A stretch of DNA of 54,127 bases, taken from positions 1 through 54,127 of the forward strand of contig CAKSNZ010000011.1 in the NCBI GenBank assembly GCA_934476515.1, given 5' to 3'. Positions 25,621 through 33,594 of the stretch are shown piece by piece (the first letter of the stretch is position 1; the number at the start of each line of letters is the position of its first letter). A model generated the notes under the pieces. It saw only the letters and a program-made list of their open reading frames with translations. It was not told the DNA's origin and searched no databases. Made by a program: the position numbers and the translations under genes. The stretch comes from an uncultured Ruminococcus sp. (GTDB lineage Bacteria; Bacillota; Clostridia; Oscillospirales; Acutalibacteraceae).

Positions 25621-27087
25621 ATGGGTAAAAAATCTAAAATAATACTTTTCTCTGTAATAGGGGTAGTGGTTGTTGCAGCTATTGCAGTAACACTTTATTT
25701 TGTATTGAGAAATCCTATGTCACTTAGTGAGTCAAGAATGGTAAAGGATTTACAGAATGATAAAGGTTTAGCAAGTCAAAAGATTAGTGGCTTTAACTTC
25801 GACTTTAAAGTTGAAAGCATTGACTATGACAAAAACAAAGCAAATTCAGGTGATGAGGAACTTTCTCTAACTGCAAAGGCTGATTTGACAAATGATACTT
25901 ATGAAGTTAAGGGCTTTCCTGTTGACCTAAAATACACTAAAGAAAAGGACTCTAAAGAGTCTTATAAACTTGATTCCATAAGCTATGACTTAAAAAATAT
26001 TGAATATACTGCTGTAGGTGGTTTTCCCGAGGATTATGCAAAGGAAGTTGTAAACAAAACTTACAAAAATGCAAAGCTAGATTCTCATACTACAAACCTA
26101 CCAAAGAAAACAGATAAATTCACTTTTAAAATCAGCAATTCCGATATGTCGGGCAAACTGTACTTAAACTACACATTTGACAGTAAAAACGGTTGGCACA
26201 ACGGTAAGTTCGATACAACAGGTCTTGATATCAAGAAAGGCAAAACCACTACTGTAAATGTTGATGGTGTTAAGTGCTACACTAACCCTGCAGTTAAGAA
26301 TATTATTCTGCTAGGTACTGATGCACCTGACAATGGCACTAGCCGTTCAGACTCAATGATTCTTGTATCTATTGACAGCAACAACAAGGAAATCAAGTTT
26401 AGTTCATTTATGCGTGACACTTATGTTGATATTGACGGATACAACAAAGATAAGCTAAATGCAGCATTTGCTTATGGTGGTCCAAAGTTAGCAGTAAAAA
26501 CTATTGAAAAGAACTATGGTATCAAGATTGACAACTACATTTCAGTAGGCTTTAGCAAGTTTAAAGATATTGTAGATGCCCTTGGTGGTGTTGATGTTCA
26601 GCTTGATCAAGATGAATGTGGTTACATTAACTGGCAGTTAAACAAGAACGGTCAGGCCGGTACTTATGGCCAAGTACAGGTTAAGGACGGTTCACAGAAG
26701 CTAAACGGTCAACAGGCACTTTGGTTCTGTCGTGACAGAGGTTCAGAGCAGTTCTCAGGTTCAGACTTTACAAGAACATCTCGTCAAAGAAGAATGTTAA
26801 TGGGTCTTGTTGAGTCATACAAGAATTCTTCCGTTAAAGAAATCAAAGCTATTACAAACAAGCTAAAGAAATACATCCTAACTGATTTAAGCAAGAATGA
26901 TATAAACTGGCTAATTAAGTACAGTTACAAGTTCTTTACCTACAAAACCAGTGATAAGTGTTATCCGGAAGAAACCTCAGGTTGGACAGATGGCACTACT
27001 GATACAGGTGCATGGATTATCCAAATGACCAGTTGGAAAGACACAAGGAAAGATATTTCTCACTACATTTACACAGATTTAAAATAA
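25621..27087 (+). CDS. LytR-CpsA-Psr (LCP) family protein with extra N-terminal domain
   Basis: A 488-aa membrane-anchored enzyme that transfers lipid-linked polymers to peptidoglycan. One TM helix (residues 7-29) is followed by about 190 extracytoplasmic residues, rich in K, D, T and Y, that are not part of the standard LCP fold. The LCP domain starts near 226 (KNIILLGTDAPDNGTSRSDSM) and shows RDTYVDI, LNAAFAYGGP, GGVDVQLD and CRDRGSEQFSGSDFTRTSRQR, with the conserved arginines and aspartates for pyrophosphate and metal binding. Many LCP proteins are 300-400 aa; the additional domain may bind wall polymer or a partner. Monocistronic, between the murF and lepA units. Which polymer it handles is unknown. 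Confidence 0.9.
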   Translation: MGKKSKIILFSVIGVVVVAAIAVTLYFVLRNPMSLSESRMVKDLQNDKGLASQKISGFNFDFKVESIDYDKNKANSGDEELSLTAKADLTNDTYEVKGFPVDLKYTKEKDSKESYKLDSISYDLKNIEYTAVGGFPEDYAKEVVNKTYKNAKLDSHTTNLPKKTDKFTFKISNSDMSGKLYLNYTFDSKNGWHNGKFDTTGLDIKKGKTTTVNVDGVKCYTNPAVKNIILLGTDAPDNGTSRSDSMILVSIDSNNKEIKFSSFMRDTYVDIDGYNKDKLNAAFAYGGPKLAVKTIEKNYGIKIDNYISVGFSKFKDIVDALGGVDVQLDQDECGYINWQLNKNGQAGTYGQVQVKDGSQKLNGQQALWFCRDRGSEQFSGSDFTRTSRQRRMLMGLVESYKNSSVKEIKAITNKLKKYILTDLSKNDINWLIKYSYKFFTYKTSDKCYPEETSGWTDGTTDTGAWIIQMTSWKDTRKDISHYIYTDLK

Positions 27088-27099
27088 AATCTAAAGAAG

Positions 27100-27128
27100 T
27101 TGCCTGACATCTTGTCGGGCAATTTTTT
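27100..27128 (+). terminator. terminator of the LCP gene
   Basis: TTGCCTGACA-TCT-TGTCGGGCAA followed by TTTTTT; its 3' arm overlaps the -35 of the lepA promoter. Confidence 0.88.
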
Positions 27129-27140
27129 ATATGTTATAAT
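27112..27140 (+). promoter_or_regulatory. promoter of lepA
   Basis: TTGTCG (27112-27117), 17-bp spacer, TATAAT (27135-27140). The -35 lies inside the 3' arm of the preceding terminator. Confidence 0.55.
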
Positions 27141-27188
27141 GATATGGATAGTAAATAAAAAAGAAAGTTTTAATATAAAGGTGATTAT

Positions 27189-29000
27189 ATGTCATTTCCA
27201 CAAGACAAAATTAGAAATTTCAGCATAATTGCTCATATCGACCATGGTAAATCCACACTTGCCGACCGTATTCTTGAACAGACAGAATCAGTTGCAAAGA
27301 GAGAAATGGAAGACCAAATTCTTGACGATATGGACCTTGAAAGAGAAAGAGGTATCACCATTAAGGCTCACGCAGTAACACTACTGTACAAAGCAGATGA
27401 TGGTGAGACTTATCAATTCAACTTAATTGACACTCCGGGTCATGTTGACTTTAACTATGAAGTATCTCGTTCACTTGCAGCTTGTGAAGGTGCTGTGCTT
27501 GTAGTTGATGCCAGTCAGGGTATTGAGGCTCAAACCCTTGCTAACACATATCTTGCAGTTGACAGTGGTCTTGAGATTGTACCGGTTGTTAATAAAATCG
27601 ACCTACCAAGTGCCGACCCTGACAGAGTAATTAAAGAAATTGAAGATGTTATCGGTATTCCGGCAGAAGGTTGTCCTTGTGTATCAGCAAAGACAGGACT
27701 TAACATTCACGATGTTATGGAAAGAATTGTCAGCGATGTACCTGCCCCTACAGGTGACTACAACGACCCACTAAGAGCATTAATCTTTGATAGTTACTAC
27801 GATAGCTACAAGGGCGTTATTATTTATGTTAGAGTTAAAGACGGTCAAATTCACCCAGGTGATGAATTTAAGCTAATGGCAACAGGCAGTACATTCCAAG
27901 TTGTTGAATGTGGCTATATGAGAGCAACCTCTCTTGAGCAGAGAGATGGTCTTTATGCCGGTGAAGTTGGTTATATTGCAGCATCTATCAAAAGCCTACA
28001 GGATGCACAAGTTGGTGATACAGTTACTCTTGTATCTAATCCGGCAGAAGAACCTTTACCGGGTTACAGAGCAGCACAGTCAATGGTATTCTGTGGTATC
28101 TATCCTGCTGACGGTGCAAAGTACGGTGACTTACGAGATGCTTTGGAAAAGCTAAAACTAAATGACGCATCACTAACATTTGATGCAGAAACTTCTGTTG
28201 CTTTAGGCTTTGGCTTTAGATGTGGTTTCTTAGGTCTGCTTCATATGGAAATTATCCAAGAAAGACTTGAAAGAGAATACAACCTTGACCTTATTACAAC
28301 TGCACCATCAGTTAGTTACAGAATTACAAAAACTGACGGTACTGTTGAAATGATTAGTAACCCTACTAATTACCCTGACCCTGCACTTATTGCAAAGGCT
28401 GAAGAACCTATGACTGATGCTCATATTTATGCACCATCAGAATATGTAGGTAACATTATGGAGCTTTGTCAGGATAGACGAGGTATCTTTGTGGGTATGG
28501 ATTATATTGACTCAGATAGAGTTGATATTCACTATGAAATGCCACTTGCTGAAATTATTTATGACTTCTTTGACACACTAAAAAGCAGAACAAGAGGTTA
28601 TGCATCCTTTGACTATGAACTAAAGGATTACAGAGAAAGTCAGCTGGTTAAACTTGACATTATGTTAAACGGTGAAGTAATTGACGCACTTTCATTTATT
28701 ATTCACGCAGATAAAGCATATGGCAGAGCAAGAAAAATGGCAGAAAAGCTAAAGGAAAAAATTCCAAGACAGTTATTTGAAGTGCCAATTCAGGCTTGTA
28801 TCGGTGGTAAGATTATTGCCAGAGAAACGGTTAAAGCTATGCGTAAAGATGTTCTTGCTAAATGTTACGGTGGTGACATTACTCGTAAGAAGAAACTACT
28901 TGAAAAGCAAAAAGAAGGTAAAAAGAGAATGCGTCAGCTTGGTTCTGTTGAAGTTCCACAAGAGGCATTTATGGCAGTTCTTAAACTTGATTCAGACTAA
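27189..29000 (+). CDS. lepA: elongation factor 4 (back-translocating GTPase)
   Basis: A 603-aa translational GTPase of the LepA family, which acts on ribosomes and affects 30S assembly. G motifs: [45 protein letters not shown]. The C-terminal LepA-specific domain is present: RRQLFEV-type region as [22 protein letters not shown] and [28 protein letters not shown] appear in order, each split over adjacent residues. Length is typical (about 600). Ribosome site is weak (AAAGGTG). The Tet/EF-G-like gene at 6302-8878 is a separate paralogue in the same window. Confidence 0.97.
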   Translation: MSFPQDKIRNFSIIAHIDHGKSTLADRILEQTESVAKREMEDQILDDMDLERERGITIKAHAVTLLYKADDGETYQFNLIDTPGHVDFNYEVSRSLAACEGAVLVVDASQGIEAQTLANTYLAVDSGLEIVPVVNKIDLPSADPDRVIKEIEDVIGIPAEGCPCVSAKTGLNIHDVMERIVSDVPAPTGDYNDPLRALIFDSYYDSYKGVIIYVRVKDGQIHPGDEFKLMATGSTFQVVECGYMRATSLEQRDGLYAGEVGYIAASIKSLQDAQVGDTVTLVSNPAEEPLPGYRAAQSMVFCGIYPADGAKYGDLRDALEKLKLNDASLTFDAETSVALGFGFRCGFLGLLHMEIIQERLEREYNLDLITTAPSVSYRITKTDGTVEMISNPTNYPDPALIAKAEEPMTDAHIYAPSEYVGNIMELCQDRRGIFVGMDYIDSDRVDIHYEMPLAEIIYDFFDTLKSRTRGYASFDYELKDYRESQLVKLDIMLNGEVIDALSFIIHADKAYGRARKMAEKLKEKIPRQLFEVPIQACIGGKIIARETVKAMRKDVLAKCYGGDITRKKKLLEKQKEGKKRMRQLGSVEVPQEAFMAVLKLDSD

Positions 29001-29019
29001 TTCACAACATTATATAAAG

Positions 29020-29054
29020 CAAAAAGCCTAGGGTTTTTTCCCTAGGCTTTTTTG
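29020..29054. terminator. bidirectional terminator between lepA and thiT
   Basis: AAAAAGCCTAGGG-TTTTT-CCCTAGGCTTTTTT is a perfect stem with T tracts on both strands, serving the converging lepA and thiT genes. Confidence 0.92.
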
Positions 29055-29081
29055 CTGTAATAGTAGATATATGTTAAATAC

Positions 29082-29666
29082 TTATGCTCTCTTTAATGTA
29101 CCAACTGTGTCCTTCCTAAAGTCAAGTACAAGTGCAATTAATACGCCAACAACAATTGTTACAATAGTTTCAGGTACCATATATGTTGCGTTGTATGTTA
29201 CGGAATATAACCAAGCCGGTTGTCCCTCAGGTGCCCACATTTTCCATACTGCCCAACCTGAAATAAAGTGACAGATATATCTTAATGCACAAGCAAGAAA
29301 TGCACCTAAAGCAATTTCAAGTGGTTGGTTGTGGAATTTATCTCTAAACACACCGGCAAAACCAATTACGCCAAAAGCTACAAGATAATCAAACAAAATA
29401 ATCAGTATAACTGCTAAGGCTGATGTACCGTAAGAAAGGTTGTTTGCTCCAAGTACCATTTGTACCAGTCCATAAACAACACCGGTAAGTACTCCCCACT
29501 TCCACTTATAACGGTAAGCAATCAGTACAATTGGCAACATACTACAAAGTGTTACACTACCACCAAAAGGTAGGTTTGCAAACTTAATCATACTTAACAC
29601 AGTAGCAAGTGCAATCATAATAGCACTTTCACATAATCTTAAGATAGTCTTTTTTCTCTTTTCCAT
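29082..29666 (-). CDS. thiT: ECF transporter S component for thiamine
   Basis: A 194-aa six-helix substrate-binding subunit of an energy-coupling factor transporter. The N terminus has ALATVLSMIKF, followed by GGSVTLCSMLPI and YRYKWKWGVLTGVVYG, the ThiT/YuaJ features; WAPEGQPAWLYSVTYNATYMVP matches the thiamine-binding TM5-6 area. It works with the shared EcfA1A2T module encoded elsewhere. A TPP riboswitch and terminator lie directly upstream, which independently confirms thiamine as the ligand and shows repression by TPP. Ribosome site AAGGAG is well placed. Confidence 0.95.
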   Translation of the reverse strand: MEKRKKTILRLCESAIMIALATVLSMIKFANLPFGGSVTLCSMLPIVLIAYRYKWKWGVLTGVVYGLVQMVLGANNLSYGTSALAVILIILFDYLVAFGVIGFAGVFRDKFHNQPLEIALGAFLACALRYICHFISGWAVWKMWAPEGQPAWLYSVTYNATYMVPETIVTIVVGVLIALVLDFRKDTVGTLKRA

Positions 29667-29683
29667 TATTGTTTCTCCTTAAA

Positions 29684-29714
29684 TAAAAAAAGCACTATGC
29701 AGACGCACAGTGCC
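29684..29714 (-). terminator. riboswitch-controlled terminator before thiT
   Basis: On the minus strand GCACTGTGC-GTCT-GCATAGTGC (one mismatch) is followed by TTTTTTT, 18 bp upstream of the thiT start and just after the TPP aptamer. This is the OFF-state expression platform. Confidence 0.88.
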
Positions 29715-29730
29715 ATAAAAATCCTATCTT

Positions 29731-29820
29731 AAAGCTCCCTACGCCGGCATTATCCGAATCAGGTTAAGGGTCTAAGGCACACACCTTACTCTCAGCCACT
29801 TTTGTAGCTCCCCTGTTTGA
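29731..29820 (-). promoter_or_regulatory. TPP riboswitch (THI box)
   Basis: Minus-strand sequence contains the aptamer signatures in order: AGGGGAGC, GCTGAGA, GACCC, ACCTGAT, and GGATAATGCCGGCGTAGGGA. TPP binding should allow the downstream terminator to form and shut off thiT. Confidence 0.97.
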
Positions 29821-29884
29821 TTTGCAATTATAATATCATTAAAAAAGATATTTGTCAAATACTTTTTGTAAAAATATATAGGAA

Positions 29885-29920
29885 CACAAAAAGGAACATA
29901 CCTTATTGGGTATGTTCCTT
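29885..29920 (-). terminator. terminator for the small membrane protein gene
   Basis: AAGGAACATACC pairs perfectly with GGTATGTTCCTT; on the minus strand the stem is followed by TTTTGTGTTCC. It lies 218 bp downstream of the gene at 30138-30341, so that transcript would have a long AT-rich tail. Confidence 0.75.
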
Positions 29921-29988
29921 ATGTCCTTCCAAATTAAAATTAAAATTTCATCCGTAAGTATTACATCTTAGTAAGCCACCTATATTTA

Positions 29989-30000
29989 TCACATATGTGA
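29989..30000. other. 12-bp perfect palindrome in AT-rich gap
   Basis: TCACATATGTGA, followed nine bases later by TATAAT (30010-30015) on the + strand. No + strand gene follows. The palindrome could be a regulator site in the long 3' region of the small membrane protein gene. Nothing else is recognisable in 29921-30137. Confidence 0.3.
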
Positions 30001-30137
30001 CAATGGAATTATAATAAAAGTTAAAACAAATTCTTAATTAATTTTTCGTATTAATTAAATTTAATTTTATTTGTGTAGATGTTTTGAACAATTAAGTTCA
30101 AATTTTTAAATATTCAATTGTAACTTACTTGATAAAA

Positions 30138-30341
30138 TTAGGCTTTTTTACCGAACAAAGCCACCATATCAAGGTTTTCAATGTCGGGAATTGGTTGTTT
30201 CTTCTTAACATTATCGTTATCTGATTTGCTAATTGTTGGTTTGCTAGATCTATTCATATATAATACAATCCCAACACATGTAGCTAAAAGTAAAGTCATT
30301 AAAACCAAAACTACGGCAAGAACTATAATCCCATGGTACAT
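30138..30341 (-). CDS. small single-pass membrane protein, unknown
   Basis: A 67-aa protein with one TM helix (about residues 4-30, GIIVLAVVLVLMTLLL then ATCVGIVLYM) and a basic, then acidic cytoplasmic-type tail ending IENLDMVALFGKKA. The start at 30341 is supported by AAGGAGGT 7 bp upstream; an ATG 45 bp further up has no such site. No family is recognised. It is monocistronic and lies beside the ImmA-like gene and the small-RNA cluster on the same strand. The conserved-looking C-terminal motif might be a docking peptide, but this is speculation. Confidence 0.7.
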   Translation of the reverse strand: MYHGIIVLAVVLVLMTLLLATCVGIVLYMNRSSKPTISKSDNDNVKKKQPIPDIENLDMVALFGKKA

Positions 30342-30559
30342 CGGTAATACCTCCTTGTAATACACTGTACGCTTATATAATAACACTCTAGAATGTTTAT
30401 ATCTTGTTTACTATTTCTTTTCTTCTTTAATTAAATAATACCACATAAATATAAAATGTCAATGGTTTTTTTGAAAAAAGTTAAAAATTTTTATAGCAAA
30501 TCCACTAAAGACTTATAATAGTAAATTTATTCATAGTAAATCTATATTTTGTTCACAAA

Positions 30560-31258
30560 TTAAGCCTTACAATGGTAGTTCTTCAACGTCATAAGCAGTT
30601 GCAACAAGTTTTCATAACCACAAAACTGATATTCGGTCAGCTTACCCATCTTCTGTAGTCTGATAGCCAAAATCTCTTTAGTTACACCGAACATATCAGC
30701 CATTGCGTTAAACTTTATAAAGTTACTTTTATCCACAACAGGATTGATAATATTCAGTTTATCAACACCATAAACCTTGTTAAAAACTAAATTGATAGTT
30801 TCTTTTGGCATCAATATTTCTAATGCTAAAGTAGAAGTGATACCTTCAATAATATCATCGCTTGGTGCATCCCTTAAAGTAATAGGCTTTTTACGGTACT
30901 TTTCACCATACAAGTCACTATTAATACGGTTAAGAATTAAGAAAGAAATCCCACACATTGTTACAAAGTTTTTTTGACCACTACTGCCCTTTAGCAACTG
31001 TTTATTCATATAAACAGTTTGGTTATTAAGGGTTACTTCTCTTTCACCTATCTTGTCCTTCATATCACACAAAGCAACTTTGCCCAGAACCTTTTTATCG
31101 TTAAAGTCAACATACTCAATCTTAATACCCAGCATATTTACTACATTCTCAGGGCTAACCTTAAATACTTCATTACTGCTGATGTTATAAACATTCATAT
31201 ACTGCTGTACAATACTATATGCAATAGTTTCGATATTCTTCTCTGTTAAATAAGCCAT
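30560..31258 (-). CDS. ImmA/IrrE-like protein lacking the HExxH zinc motif
   Basis: A 232-aa protein with the layout of IrrE/ImmA (DUF955) peptidases: an N-terminal region with KVSPENVVNMLGIKIEYVDF, a central helix, LALEILMPKETINLVF (the family's AxxLLMP segment) and a C-terminal helix with MADMFGVTKEILAIRLQKMG, resembling the family's small winged-helix tail. Where active members have HELGH, this one reads MCGISF (residues 101-106), so both histidines and the glutamate are absent and it cannot be a zinc protease. It may be a pseudo-enzyme that binds a repressor or ligand. Ribosome site AAGGAG is good. Its promoter belongs to the same fixed-spacing class as the three neighbouring small RNAs, so they are probably co-regulated. 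Confidence 0.7.
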   Translation of the reverse strand: MAYLTEKNIETIAYSIVQQYMNVYNISSNEVFKVSPENVVNMLGIKIEYVDFNDKKVLGKVALCDMKDKIGEREVTLNNQTVYMNKQLLKGSSGQKNFVTMCGISFLILNRINSDLYGEKYRKKPITLRDAPSDDIIEGITSTLALEILMPKETINLVFNKVYGVDKLNIINPVVDKSNFIKFNAMADMFGVTKEILAIRLQKMGKLTEYQFCGYENLLQLLMTLKNYHCKA

Positions 31259-31323
31259 AATAATCTCCTTTACAAATTTTACTATATAATAAGTTAATTA
31301 ATTTCTATATTTTTCTAACTTGG

Positions 31324-31395
31324 TTATAGTATAAAGCACCACTTTGTTTTTACTGTTAGTGACGGTTGAATTATAAATGTGTTTTGTGTGAAAAG
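31324..31395 (-). promoter_or_regulatory. class promoter 1 (ImmA-like gene)
   Basis: On the minus strand CTTTTCACA (31387-31395), exactly 53 bp, then TATACTATAA (31324-31333). Between them are ACA and TTCAA at fixed offsets and AACAGTAAAAACAAA. No good -35 is present at 17 bp. The start codon of the ImmA-like gene is 66 bp downstream. Confidence 0.65.
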
Positions 31396-31417
31396 AAAAA
31401 ACACATTACAAAAGGCA

Positions 31418-31531
31418 AAACACCGAACCATATGTTCGGTGTTTTCAACTTAATGAAAAAATGAGGGGTTTTTCTATGTTTTATTTGAGGAGATAAAACA
31501 ATGTATCTAAAGCTCTGTATCTCTTTAGTAC
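31418..31531 (-). ncRNA. C-rich small RNA, copy C (candidate)
   Basis: Minus-strand RNA of about 114 nt. It begins near GCGTACTAAAG just below the -10-like box. Stem 1 pairs GTA-CTAAAG with CTTTAG-TAC. Stem-loop 2 (31477-31500) is a perfect TGTTTTAT/ATAAAACA stem displaying CTCCTCAA in the loop. A single-stranded ACCCCTCATTTTTT follows. It ends in the hairpin AACACCGAAC/GTTCGGTGTT with TTTTGCCTTTTG. The stem sequences differ from copies A and B while the pairing and C-rich segments are kept. Confidence 0.65.
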
Positions 31532-31533
31532 GC

Positions 31534-31605
31534 TTATAGTATATAAAGTCAATATGTTTTTCATTTTACAAATAATTGAAATATACTTGTAATTTATGTG
31601 AAAAG
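31534..31605 (-). promoter_or_regulatory. class promoter 2 (small RNA copy C)
   Basis: CTTTTCACA (31597-31605), 53 bp, TATACTATAA (31534-31543) on the minus strand, with ACA and TTTCAA at the same inner positions as in the other three members. Confidence 0.65.
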
Positions 31606-31632
31606 TATTAGAAAAACTTTCTGTAAAAATAA

Positions 31633-31769
31633 CAAAGCACTGAGCTTGTGGATAACTCAGTGCTTTGTGTCTTTCATTAAAAATGAGGGGTACAATGTAA
31701 ATCTTATTGATTACATTGAGGAGGGTAGAACAATATACTGAAATGGTTGCGGTTCCATTTCTTTAGTAC
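31633..31769 (-). ncRNA. C-rich small RNA, copy B (candidate)
   Basis: Minus-strand RNA of about 137 nt, highly similar to copy A. Stem 1 pairs GTACTAAAGAAATGG with CCATTTCAGTAT (bulged). Stem-loop 2 pairs ATATTG with CAATGT and displays TTCTACCCTCCT. Then come TACCCCTCATTTTTAATG and a terminator CAAAGCACTGAG/CTCAGTGCTTTG followed by TTATTTTTAC. The terminator loop contains TTATCCACA, identical to a DnaA box; probably chance. Confidence 0.65.
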
Positions 31770-31771
31770 AG

Positions 31772-31843
31772 TTATAGTATAACCCTACAATTTGTTTTTA
31801 CTGTTATAATAATTTGAAATATATCTGTCAGTTATGTGAAAAC
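31772..31843 (-). promoter_or_regulatory. class promoter 3 (small RNA copy B)
   Basis: GTTTTCACA (31835-31843), 53 bp, TATACTATAA (31772-31781) on the minus strand, with ACA, TTTCAA and AACAGTAAAAACAAA inside. It starts immediately downstream of the mgtE stop codon. Confidence 0.65.
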
Positions 31844-31861
31844 TATGAGAAAATCTATTTA

Positions 31862-33250
31862 CTATGCTAACTTAAAAATATCAATTAAGAATATCCATAC
31901 CATACCGTAGTAAGTTACTACTGCAACAAGGTCATTTATTGTTGTAATCAGTGGACCTGAGGCTACTGCAGGGTCAACCTTAATCTTGCTAAAGAACATA
32001 GGCACTAAAGTACCTACCAAACTTGAAATAACCATTGAGGCTAAAAGTGAAAATCCGACACAACCGGATACTAAGAAAGAATATCCAAATGTATTACCTT
32101 TAAACAAGAAAATATACAATCCTACAAAAATAAATGACATAGTTCCAAGTAAAAGACCATTAGAAAAACCTACTCTTACTTCCTTAAACATCAGCTTAAC
32201 TTTATCAGATGCTTTTAAGTTTTCATCCATAAGCACACGAATTGTAACAGCCAGTGACTGTGTACCTACATTACCTGCCATATCAAGGATTAGTGATTGA
32301 AAACATATTACAATAGGAATAACTGCAACAACTGTTTCAAACATACCAACAACTGAAGAAACACCCATTCCTAAGAATAACAAGATTATCAGCCAAGGCA
32401 ATCTTTTCTTTGTACTTTGCAAGGTTGTTTCGTTTAAATCTTCTTCAGCAGTCAAACCACCTAGCTTTGCATAATCTTCACCAAGTTCTTCATCAACAAC
32501 TTCAACAATATCATGGGCAGTAATTACACCTAGGATATGCTTGTTGTCATCAAGTACAGGAATTGAATCTTCTGCATAGTCCTTTAGTTGCTCAATACAA
32601 TCAACTATTTTTTCATTAGCCTTTACATATGGATAGGACTTTATAATCAATTCATCAAGGGATTGATATTCCCTTGCAACAATCAAGTCCTTTAAGTCAA
32701 TAGCACCGTAAAAACCATCTTTATCATCAACAACATATATAGTATTAATGTTGTCATTTTCACCTGCTTGAGTAATTAGCTGATGGGTAGCCTCTTTAAT
32801 AGTAAGATTTTTCTTTACAACAATATAGTTAGTTGTCATCTCACTACCGATTTCATCATCTTCATATGACAAAATCATACTAACATCTTGTTTTGCATCA
32901 TTATCAAGTAAAGCAACAATTCTCTTTCTGTCAGCATCACTTAACTTTTCCAGAATATCAACAGCGTCATCTGAGTCCATTTCTGAAATCAAGTTAGCTA
33001 CTTTATCGGAATTAATTTCTTTGATATATTCTTCTGAGTCCTCAATATAAGAGAATATCTCAGCTACCATTTCAACACCTAACACAGGGTATAGTGACTT
33101 TCTTTCTTCCGGTGTCATTTTCTCAAATGCATCGGCAATATCACCCATATGGTAATCAGAAATTTTTTCTATTAATTCTTCCTTAGGAAGATTGCTTCTG
33201 AAAATCTTTAAGACTTCATCAGAATACATAGGCTTAGTTACTTGATTCAT
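31862..33250 (-). CDS. mgtE: magnesium transporter MgtE
   Basis: A 462-aa Mg2+ channel. The N-terminal helical MgtE_N superhelix (to about 135, with MTPEERKSLYPVL and MDSDDAVDILEKLSD repeats) is followed by two CBS domains (about 140-260, including SIPVLDDNKHILGVITAHDI) that sense Mg2+. The plug helix and five TM helices follow, with PIVICFQSLILDMAGNVGTQ carrying the pore NVGTQ motif and DPAVASGPLITTINDLV at the end. Length and order are typical. The promoter, a 31-codon leader ORF and an attenuator-like hairpin lie upstream. It is surrounded on both sides by the small RNA family. Confidence 0.95.
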   Translation of the reverse strand: MNQVTKPMYSDEVLKIFRSNLPKEELIEKISDYHMGDIADAFEKMTPEERKSLYPVLGVEMVAEIFSYIEDSEEYIKEINSDKVANLISEMDSDDAVDILEKLSDADRKRIVALLDNDAKQDVSMILSYEDDEIGSEMTTNYIVVKKNLTIKEATHQLITQAGENDNINTIYVVDDKDGFYGAIDLKDLIVAREYQSLDELIIKSYPYVKANEKIVDCIEQLKDYAEDSIPVLDDNKHILGVITAHDIVEVVDEELGEDYAKLGGLTAEEDLNETTLQSTKKRLPWLIILLFLGMGVSSVVGMFETVVAVIPIVICFQSLILDMAGNVGTQSLAVTIRVLMDENLKASDKVKLMFKEVRVGFSNGLLLGTMSFIFVGLYIFLFKGNTFGYSFLVSGCVGFSLLASMVISSLVGTLVPMFFSKIKVDPAVASGPLITTINDLVAVVTYYGMVWIFLIDIFKLA

Positions 33251-33283
33251 TAATATTACCTCCTACTACCTAAAAATAGGCAT

Positions 33284-33354
33284 AAAAATACCACCACTAT
33301 CCATAGCAGTTTCACAAATTATCGTTGCGTAGTATTAGGATAAATACGGTGGTA
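33284..33354 (-). promoter_or_regulatory. attenuator-like structure in the mgtE leader
   Basis: On the minus strand TACCACC...TATCC pairs with GGATAG...GGTGGTA (outer 7-bp arms at 33348-33354 and 33289-33295) and is followed by TTTTT. It sits between the leader ORF stop and mgtE, 34 bp before the start codon, and resembles an intrinsic terminator. It does not show the M-box consensus. Ribosome or metal-dependent readthrough is plausible. Confidence 0.55.
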
Positions 33355-33369
33355 CAGAATAATATTAAA

Positions 33370-33465
33370 TTAAAGTAAACTATCGAAATCAACAGACAGT
33401 GCTACATTTCTAACTTCCATATCACCATAAACAATACACCCACCAAAACTATCACAACTGTCCAT
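33370..33465 (-). CDS. 31-aa leader peptide/small ORF upstream of mgtE
   Basis: ATG at 33465 is preceded by a strong ribosome site (GGAGGTGA, 5 bp spacing). The product begins MDSCDSFGGCIVYG and ends SVDFDSLL: acidic, with two cysteines five residues apart and eight aspartate or glutamate residues. It lies between a good promoter and the attenuator-like hairpin of mgtE, so a cis-acting leader peptide is the favoured reading; an independent small protein is possible. No family is recognised. It is too short for most gene finders. Confidence 0.6.
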   Translation of the reverse strand: MDSCDSFGGCIVYGDMEVRNVALSVDFDSLL

Positions 33466-33494
33466 TAACTTCACCTCCAATATTTTCTTATATC

Positions 33495-33523
33495 AATTTA
33501 GCACCAAAAGTGCATAAAGTCAA
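33495..33523 (-). promoter_or_regulatory. promoter of the leader ORF-mgtE unit
   Basis: TTGACT (33518-33523), 17-bp spacer, TAAATT (33495-33500) on the minus strand. The spacer contains the inverted repeat GCAC-TTTTG-GTGC within a wider TTTA...TAAA symmetry, a plausible repressor site. Confidence 0.6.
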
Positions 33524-33594
33524 GAAGTCACAATACTTTTAACTTAATTTTTATTACCTAAACTTGTTCTACTGAATTATACTCTATTACACAG

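Noticed and set aside
31418..31445. SOS box (CGAAC..GTTCG palindrome)
   Set aside because: The half-sites are one base too far apart for a LexA site, and the symmetry continues outwards as an RNA hairpin with T-rich tail, so it is a terminator.
33251..33370. M-box (Mg2+ riboswitch) upstream of mgtE
   Set aside because: The conserved M-box segments and three-helix aptamer are absent; only a single long hairpin is seen.
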